From: Ramlibacter rhizophilus
Lineage (GTDB): Bacteria > Pseudomonadota > Gammaproteobacteria > Burkholderiales > Burkholderiaceae_C
Assembly (NCBI RefSeq): GCF_004681965.1
Contig: NZ_SMLL01000001.1
Coordinates: 744,001 to 808,000, forward strand
DNA length: 64,000 bases
Direction of reading: 5' to 3'
In this document: positions 59,401-64,000 of the stretch, piece by piece
Layout of the letters: each line of letters opens with the position of its first letter
Position numbering within the stretch: position 1 is the stretch's first letter
Notes under the pieces: model-generated
The model's input: only the letters and a program-made list of their open reading frames with translations
Database searches by the model: none
Told to the model about the DNA's origin: nothing
Translations under genes and position numbers: made by a program

Positions 59401-60467
59401 GACGACAGCTCGGGATGGGCCGCAACCTCGGCGCGCTGAAGGCGGAGTGGGGCAGCAAGGCGCGGGGGGCGTTCCAGGCGCTGGCTGGTTTGAAGACCGC
59501 GCCCTCTGCACCCTCCCCCTCTGGGGGAGGGCAGGGTGGGGGCCACGCGAGCCCCGATGCCCCCCGTGCGAAAGGCCCCCCTCCCAGCCTCCCCCCAGCG
59601 GGGGGAGGGGCCACGCCCGAGGCTCGGTACACCGCCTGGACCTTCGGCGAGCTGCCCGAGCTGATGGAGGTGCGCAAGGGCGGCACCTCATTGATCGGGT
59701 TTCCGGCGCTGGTGGACCAGGGCGATGCCGTGGCCATCGAGGTCTTCGACGAACCGGAGGTCGCCGCCGCGAAGCACCGCGCGGGGCTGCGGCGTCTTTT
59801 CGCGCTGCAGGTGCGCGACGCGCTCAAGTACCTGGAAAAGAACCTGCCCGATCTGCAGAAGATGGCCGTGGCGTTCATGCCCCTGGGCACCCTGGAGGAG
59901 CTGCGCGGCCAGATCATCGACGTGGCCCTGGACCGCGCCTTCCTCATGGACCCGCTGCCCACCGACGAGGCCGCCTTCAAGCGCCGGCTGGAGGAGGGCC
60001 GCGGCCGCCTGACCCTGATCGCCAACGAGGTGGCGCGGCTGGCCGCCGGCATCCTGGTGGAGTTCGCCGCCGCGCAGCGCAAGATCAAGGACACCAAGGG
60101 CCGGCCCGAGGCGACGCAGGACGCCAGCCAGCAGCTGCAGCGCCTCGTGCCCAAGCGTTTCCTGGCGGACACCCCCTGGGCCGCCCTGCAGCACTTTCCG
60201 CGGTATCTCAAGGCCATGGTGCTTCGCCTGGACAAGCTGCGCGCCGACCCGGCGCGCGACGCCGCCCGCCTCGCGGAGTTGAAGCCCCAGGAGCAGCGCT
60301 ACTGGCGCCTGGTCGCCGAGCGCAAGGGCGCGGTCGATGTGCGCATGCTGGAGCTGCGCTGGCTCCTGGAAGAACTGCGCGTGAGCTTCTTCGCCCAGGA
60401 GCTGCGCACGCCGCAGCCGGTGAGCGTCAAGCGGCTGGACAAGGTGTGGGCGCAGCTGACGCAGTGA
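56490..60467 (+). CDS. hrpA: ATP-dependent RNA helicase HrpA
   Basis: A 1325-residue DEAH-box helicase acting on RNA and ribosomes. Walker A is VCGETGSGKTTQLPK (near 45), DEAH box LIIDEAHERSLN (near 150), motif III VTSATID and motif VI QRAGRCGRVANG (near 355). The HA2, OB and C-terminal HrpA domains follow. Two insertions interrupt it: one near residues 525-555 from a TTCGACAGG-type repeat (58071-58153) and one near 1005-1042 from a CCCTCCCCC-type repeat (59508-59612). Both keep the reading frame. The start is a TTG at 56490; no ATG lies near and it could instead begin a few codons later. argA is divergent. Confidence 0.93.
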   Translation: MTASTLSASASVPGLRISFPDQLPVSARREEIMAAIAAHPVVIVCGETGSGKTTQLPKIALAMGRGRCNAAPGQRGRLIGHTQPRRIAASSVAKRIAEELQTPLGEVVGYKVRFQDRLSREASVKLMTDGILLAETQTDPLLEAYDTLIIDEAHERSLNIDFLLGYLKQILPRRPDLKIIVTSATIDAQRFAEHFASAQGPAPVVFVSGRTFPVEQRWRPFEESRDFGLNEAIAEAVDELWTGHASGDILVFLPGEREIREAADHLRGHLAHKPLTRNAEVLPLFARLSQAEQDRIFESHAGRRIVLATNVAETSLTVPGIRYVVDSGTARVKRYSFRSKVEQLLVEPISQAAANQRAGRCGRVANGICIRLYDEADFNARPRFSDPEILRSSLAGVILRMKSLHFGSVEDFPFLEAPQRRAITDGYQLLGELGAMDEANELTPIGRELARLPLDPRVGRMILEARERGALEEVLVVASALSVQDVRDRPLDMQAQADQQHAKFDDEKSEFSGYLNLWRWIHEARGGGASTGSARTEVPKGQRTPAVRPELVEGPRHKLSNRQYEQLLRANFINIRRVREWRDIHTQLLTVVTEHKWRLNPQPASYEALHKSMLSGLLGNIGWKMEDEDVYLGARGIKFHRHPGAHLKRRPGRWIVAAELVETTRLFGRGIANIEPQWVEEVAGHLLKKQLLDPHWEKKSAEVMALERATLYGLVIYSGRRVPFARADQQGARDIFIREALVGGQWETTLPFLAANRKLVRQVEELEHKSRRQDVLVDEELIFAFYDQQIPADVFNGRGFEAWWQGESRSNPQLLRLTRDELMRHEAAGITTEAFPRTIRLGGVDCSTAFLHEPGDAKDGLTVTVPLFVLNQVSEERCEWLVPGMLKDKVQALLKSLPQKPRSRFVPLPESAARLAAELSAPEVFGSGSLTEALLKRVRAETSLDVKRTDFKLDMVPPHLFMNIRVTDEHGRQLGMGRNLGALKAEWGSKARGAFQALAGLKTAPSAPSPSGGGQGGGHASPDAPRAKGPPPSLPPAGGGATPEARYTAWTFGELPELMEVRKGGTSLIGFPALVDQGDAVAIEVFDEPEVAAAKHRAGLRRLFALQVRDALKYLEKNLPDLQKMAVAFMPLGTLEELRGQIIDVALDRAFLMDPLPTDEAAFKRRLEEGRGRLTLIANEVARLAAGILVEFAAAQRKIKDTKGRPEATQDASQQLQRLVPKRFLADTPWAALQHFPRYLKAMVLRLDKLRADPARDAARLAELKPQEQRYWRLVAERKGAVDVRMLELRWLLEELRVSFFAQELRTPQPVSVKRLDKVWAQLTQ
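58071..58153. repeat. Palindromic repeat pair, TTCGACAGGCTC family, inside hrpA
   Basis: Inverted 28-base arms at 58071-58098 and 58126-58153 agree at about 21 of 28 positions by eye, with a 27-base middle. The element is read in frame as ...STGSARTEV ... VRPELVEG. It shares sequence with the intergenic pairs at 31268 and 48288. Confidence 0.85.
59508..59612. repeat. Palindromic repeat pair, CCCTCCCCC/GGGGGAGGG family, inside hrpA
   Basis: The left arm at 59508-59543 (CCCTCCCCCTCTGGGGGAGG core) and the inverted right arm at 59574-59612 are separated by 30 bases and are translated in frame as a Pro/Gly-rich stretch. The same family is inserted in ygiQ at 40065. Confidence 0.85.
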
Positions 60468-60481
60468 GGGGCGGCGAAGCC

Positions 60482-63049
60482 TCAGTGCGGCGGCTTCATC
60501 GGCAGTCCGCTTGGACCACTCACTGGCGGGCCTTGCTGGAACCCTGGATCGACGCGGTGCCCGCCCGGTGCCCGAGGCGGTGCCTCCGGCCCGGGGACGT
60601 GCCGCGGGCCGCCGGCCTGGGCCGGCCGCGCGCCCTTGCCGTCGCCGCGGCGAGCAGGAGGAGCGGCATCGGCCTCGCGGCCGGAGGAGGTCGGAAGTGC
60701 GAGCTCGACCGCCGGTTCATCCTCGAAGGTCACCAGCTCGCCGTCCGGCGCCAGGAGGATCGCGTTGTTCGGCACGGCGATCGCGGTGCTGCCCTCATGG
60801 CGCGCGGCGAGCCGGTCGGCGCGGGCGTTGTGCTCGTCGATGATCCGCTCGACCACCCAGCCGTGGAGTGCGTCGCCCGAAAGGTCCTGCGGCGGGTGGG
60901 AGGGAATCCGGTAGCGGCGCAGCAGGGTCTCGGCGTCAAGTGTCTCCGCTTCGATGCGCGCTTCCAGTACCTCGCTCGCGGCAACTACCCGAACGCGAAC
61001 GGGCCTGCCCGCCTGCGACTCGAACGCGCGCACGGCCTCGTCCGCCTGGGCCAGGTAGTTGTCCTCCGTCGTGTCCAGTCGTACCAAGGCCGTGGCGCTC
61101 GGGAGTCCGTCGGCCCGGCCATCCGGCGCGGCCCGGCGCGGCCCCACCAGCGCCAGGACCAGGTGCTCATAGATCTCCTGCGTGAAGAGCCCGCTGCTCG
61201 CCTCCTGGCTCGTGCGCACCGTCAACTCGGCTTCATTCGCCACGAGGTGCGCCCGTGGATAGACCCGGTCGGGGCCGTCCGAGACGCGCACCGTGGCCCC
61301 ATGCGGGATGTCGGCTTCGGCTGCGGGCAACGCCGGCCCGGCACCGGCCGCACCTCGCGACGCGCCGCCGAGATGCGCAAGTACGACCTGGGGAAACGCC
61401 TCGGCACCGAACCCGTCCAGTTCACCGGACGGTGTCAGCAGCACACTGGCGTTCGGCAGCGCGATGGGCGCCTGGGTCTTCAACCGCTGTGCGAGCGTCT
61501 CGGCGCGCTGGCGGTGATGCGCACACAGCAGCGCGACGAGCCGCTCGGCCCGCTCTTCGTCGGACGCGCCAGGCGGCGGCTCGGCGTCGATGCGGTGGAT
61601 GCGCAGGAGCTCCTTCGCGCTGAACTGGTCCAGGCTGGAGACGACGGTCGATTCGAAATCTTCCGGGGCGAAGGCCACCCGGACATGCACCGGAAAGCCG
61701 ACGTGGGTGCCAAAAGCCTGGACGGCTTCGGCCGCATCAAGGACGTAGCGCGGGTCGCAGGCCTCGATCCTCACGAGCGCCGTGGCGCGGGGGAGGGGGC
61801 CACCGCCCGGCGCCAGGGCTGGCTCGGGTGGGGGTTGCAGCACCAGCAGCAGGTGCTCGTGGAGATCGCGCGCGAACAGGCCGCAGCTCGGGTCTCGGGC
61901 GGGGCGGACCACCAAGGTGCTGTCATCGGCCACCAGCCGTGCGCGTGGGTAGCGCACCGCGCCATCGACCGAAATGGACACGAGTGCTCCGTGGGGAAGG
62001 TCGTCACCGCCGGATGCGTTCGTGGCGGGCATGCCGCCCGTCGCGCGCGGGGCTGGCGCCGCGGGATCGGCCTTGCGGTCGGCGCGACCTGCGCCATCCG
62101 AGCGGCCATGGGCGGCGGGCGCGGCCTGGGAGCTTACGGGCCTTGGCGTCCGCGACAGCGGGTCGAGCAGATCGATCGGACCGTGCAGCGGAACCAGCAG
62201 GGCACCCCGGGGCAGGGTCATCAGCTGACCGTGCGCGCCGCACTGGCCGGCTTGCCGGCGCAAGGCCGCGACGCGGGCGCGCATCGCGACCGCGACATCG
62301 TTGCGGCAAAGTTCTTCCGCGTCGGCGTCGGGCTGCTCCTCCCGCTGTACCTCGATCTCTTCGGCATGTGCGGGGCCGAAGCAAAGCTGCTCCGATCGCA
62401 GGAAGCTCTCCGGGCCGTGGGCGTGCCATTCGGCCGCCAGGGCGTCCGCGTACAGGTCGGGCGCGTGACCGATGGTCAGGCGAGGCGCTTCCGCTCCGCA
62501 TCGCATCCGGAAGGCCCGCACACAGGCGCGGACGTGGTTCACGAAGTCGTCCCCGGTCAGCGCCGTGTGGGATAGCCCGACCGCGCAGCTGCTCTCCAGG
62601 ATCACGGCGCGACAGCTCGCGAAGCCCATGCTGTAGAGGCCGTCGAGGCGCTCGCTTCGCCTGGCGATGACCAGCCCTTTGTCCATGTTGGCCAGCCGCG
62701 CCCGCGCATACCTGAGCTGGGCGCCCACGCGCACCTCGACAAGGGGCGGATCGGTCGCCAGCACCGAGAGGGCGGCTGCGTCCGCCCGTGCGGCGCCTGG
62801 CCGGCCTTCAGGCGGCGACCGCCGGGGCGCATGGCGCGCCCGCAGCGGATCGGACTGCGGACCGGCACCAGTCTGCACGTCACGCAGGCGCAGGGCTTTC
62901 CCGTCGTCCTGCGGAAGCGGCGTGGGGCGCACCCGCGCGCTCCCGGCCGCCGGGTGCGAGCCCAGGGGCGGCGTGGGCCGATGCGTGGGGGGTAAGGCAA
63001 TGTCGTCGCCTTCCCGAGCTCGCTTCTTGTTGGGTGGGATGCGTTCCAT
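60482..63049 (-). CDS. Three-module protein with a CheD-like deamidase-type first module
   Basis: I know no named family for this 855-residue protein. It has a basic N-terminus ([10 protein letters not shown]), a Pro-rich linker, three homologous modules (about 103-295, 351-560, 581-786) and a Pro/Gly tail. Shared landmarks are RYARARLAN / RYPRARLVA / VYPRAHLVA, then [10 protein letters not shown] / [10 protein letters not shown] / [10 protein letters not shown]. Modules 2 and 3 are clearly alike, module 1 more distant. Module 1 has [12 protein letters not shown] with Cys146 and VGLSHTAL with His161, the spacing and context of the Cys/His dyad in CheD-type glutamine deamidases; the aligned positions in modules 2 and 3 are His399/Ala422 and His629/Ala652. 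There is no signal peptide or membrane span. Ribosome site GGAGGC precedes the ATG. Substrate and role are unknown. Confidence 0.75.
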   Translation of the reverse strand: MERIPPNKKRAREGDDIALPPTHRPTPPLGSHPAAGSARVRPTPLPQDDGKALRLRDVQTGAGPQSDPLRARHAPRRSPPEGRPGAARADAAALSVLATDPPLVEVRVGAQLRYARARLANMDKGLVIARRSERLDGLYSMGFASCRAVILESSCAVGLSHTALTGDDFVNHVRACVRAFRMRCGAEAPRLTIGHAPDLYADALAAEWHAHGPESFLRSEQLCFGPAHAEEIEVQREEQPDADAEELCRNDVAVAMRARVAALRRQAGQCGAHGQLMTLPRGALLVPLHGPIDLLDPLSRTPRPVSSQAAPAAHGRSDGAGRADRKADPAAPAPRATGGMPATNASGGDDLPHGALVSISVDGAVRYPRARLVADDSTLVVRPARDPSCGLFARDLHEHLLLVLQPPPEPALAPGGGPLPRATALVRIEACDPRYVLDAAEAVQAFGTHVGFPVHVRVAFAPEDFESTVVSSLDQFSAKELLRIHRIDAEPPPGASDEERAERLVALLCAHHRQRAETLAQRLKTQAPIALPNASVLLTPSGELDGFGAEAFPQVVLAHLGGASRGAAGAGPALPAAEADIPHGATVRVSDGPDRVYPRAHLVANEAELTVRTSQEASSGLFTQEIYEHLVLALVGPRRAAPDGRADGLPSATALVRLDTTEDNYLAQADEAVRAFESQAGRPVRVRVVAASEVLEARIEAETLDAETLLRRYRIPSHPPQDLSGDALHGWVVERIIDEHNARADRLAARHEGSTAIAVPNNAILLAPDGELVTFEDEPAVELALPTSSGREADAAPPARRGDGKGARPAQAGGPRHVPGPEAPPRAPGGHRVDPGFQQGPPVSGPSGLPMKPPH

Positions 63050-63180
63050 ATACAGCCTCCGTAGGGGGTGAAGGCCGCGGATGCTGCCAGGGTCGGCGGG
63101 ACATTCCTGTCATAACGCCTGATAAGGTGGGGCTCGCTCGATCCGCAGAGCGCCGGGCGGGCCATGCCACACTGGCGGCC

Positions 63181-63720
63181 ATGACCGTCCACGCCATCCT
63201 CAAGATGGGCGATGCGCGCCTGCTGCGCGTGTCCCGCCCCGTCGAAGCCTTCGACACCCCCGAGCTGCACGCCCTGGTGCGCGACATGTTCGACACCATG
63301 GCCGCCGCCAACGGTGCGGGCTTGGCCGCCCCCCAGATCGGCGTGGACCTGCAGCTGGTCATCTTCGGCAGCGATGCCCCCAACCCCCGCTACCCCGACG
63401 CACCCCTGGTGCCCCGGACGGTGCTGCTCAACCCGGTGATCACGCCGCTGGGCGAGGAGGAAGAGGAGGGCTGGGAGGGGTGCCTGTCGGTGCCGGGCCT
63501 GCGCGGCGTGGTGCCGCGATGGCGGCGCATCCGCTACACCGGCGTCGATCCGCAGGGCCGGCCGATCGAGCGCGAGGTCGAAGGCTTTCATGCGCGGGTG
63601 GTGCAGCACGAGTGCGACCACCTGCAGGGCGTGCTCTACCCGATGCGGGTGCGGGACTTCTCCCGGTTCGGGTTCACCGAGGTGCTGTTTCCAGGGCTGG
63701 TCGCGGTCGAGGACGACTGA
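63181..63720 (+). CDS. def: Peptide deformylase
   Basis: A 179-residue metalloenzyme that removes the formyl group from nascent proteins. All three motifs are present: [11 protein letters not shown] (near 41-51), [11 protein letters not shown] (metal Cys, near 99) and [12 protein letters not shown] (metal His pair and catalytic Glu, near 141-145). The ATG at 63181 is preferred; the longer open frame overlaps the divergent three-module gene. It is not next to fmt here, so this may be an additional deformylase. Confidence 0.95.
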   Translation: MTVHAILKMGDARLLRVSRPVEAFDTPELHALVRDMFDTMAAANGAGLAAPQIGVDLQLVIFGSDAPNPRYPDAPLVPRTVLLNPVITPLGEEEEEGWEGCLSVPGLRGVVPRWRRIRYTGVDPQGRPIEREVEGFHARVVQHECDHLQGVLYPMRVRDFSRFGFTEVLFPGLVAVEDD

Positions 63721-63817
63721 CCGGCCCTCCCGGGCGTCAGACTAGGAACAGCTCTGCCGTGGGTGCCACATACACCCCGGCCGTCCCGCGCCGCGGAAGG
63801 CCTCACCAGGAGCCTCC

Positions 63818-64000
63818 ATGCAGCCGACCTCGCATCATTCACCCCGTCCCTCCTTCGATGCCTCGCCGCGGCCCGATCGCAAGGCCGTCGTCGACAAAGC
63901 CTCCTCCCACACCGTCGGCCAGCTGGCCGACGCCTTGCGCGCGCAGGGCGTGCCGCAGGACTGGGAGCTGCGCCTGAGGCGGGACGACGTGCTGGTGGCG
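63818..64000 (+). CDS. 5' part of an unidentified gene (runs off the window)
   Basis: An ATG at 63818 preceded by CAGGAG opens 61 codons that continue past the right edge. The visible part begins QPTSHHSPRPSFDASPRP (disordered) and then has a short helical stretch VGQLADALRAQGVPQDW. No family can be named from this fragment. Confidence 0.6.
   Translation, partial: MQPTSHHSPRPSFDASPRPDRKAVVDKASSHTVGQLADALRAQGVPQDWELRLRRDDVLVA

Noticed and set aside
56250-59546. 1098-codon open frame antisense to hrpA
   Set aside because: Shadow of the helicase gene; no domain and biased composition.
62602-63621. 339-codon minus-strand frame opposite def
   Set aside because: Peptide deformylase with all three motifs occupies the plus strand, and the rest overlaps the three-module gene in another frame.

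Overview
The window is very GC-rich chromosomal DNA from a Gram-negative bacterium, most likely a betaproteobacterium of the order Burkholderiales, probably Comamonadaceae-like. The evidence is gene content and order: smc-zipA-ligA; dapC-dapD-pilU-dapE-prmB-ABC-F; tolB-pal-cpoB-tcdA followed by tRNA-Lys; a DUF6139-like small protein; and two families of GC-rich palindromic repeats (TTCGACAGGCTC... and CCCTCCCCC...GGGGGAGGG types) of the kind I associate with this group. Genus cannot be fixed from the sequence alone. No phage, transposase, integrase or CRISPR array is visible; most of the window looks like core genome.

Layout. 1-5143 (minus): a tightly overlapping envelope operon, galE > msbA > O-antigen ligase-like > glycosyltransferase. 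5250-9750 (plus): a family 2 glycosyltransferase overlapping tolB, then pal, cpoB, tcdA and a tRNA-Lys with terminator. 9798-11291: a small lipoprotein and two convergent single-domain response regulators. 11476-14239: a persulfide dioxygenase-like hydrolase divergent from a SulP anion transporter, sharing an AT-rich control region. 14340-23963 (minus): a long operon for lysine/peptidoglycan precursor synthesis (dapC, dapD, dapE) also carrying pilU, prmB, an ABC-F ATPase and a beta-CASP nuclease. 24119-30791 (plus): smc, zipA, ligA. 30944-39148: a cluster of small stress-type proteins, a hybrid histidine kinase, a nuclease-helicase, and a response regulator with a degenerate cyclase domain. 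39225-42309: YgiQ radical SAM protein and an accessory nucleotidyltransferase pair. 42578-44657: pobA/pobR for 4-hydroxybenzoate. 45485-49539: cysP-cysT-cysW-cysA sulfate uptake, then dsbB. 50022-52148: a 708-residue protein of unknown function. 52221-54953 (minus): alpha/beta-hydrolase-like > phosphoribosyltransferase > erythromycin esterase-like. 55054-60467: argA divergent from hrpA. 60482-63049 (minus): an 855-residue protein of three repeated modules. 63181-64000: peptide deformylase and a truncated gene.

The most interesting items are: (1) the 855-residue protein, whose first module keeps a Cys/His arrangement resembling CheD-type glutamine deamidases while the other two modules have lost it; (2) palindromic repeat pairs inserted in frame inside ygiQ (once) and hrpA (twice), with related copies between genes, one of them inside the cys operon; (3) several apparent pseudo-enzymes (alpha/beta-hydrolase-like protein without its Ser and His, nucleotidyltransferase with the second metal Asp replaced, response regulator with a degenerate cyclase domain); and (4) possible leader-peptide and operator structures at the sulphur-related genes. 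Sulphur handling recurs (persulfide dioxygenase, SulP, CysPTWA), as does envelope biogenesis (LPS, Tol-Pal, DAP, PilU, ZipA).
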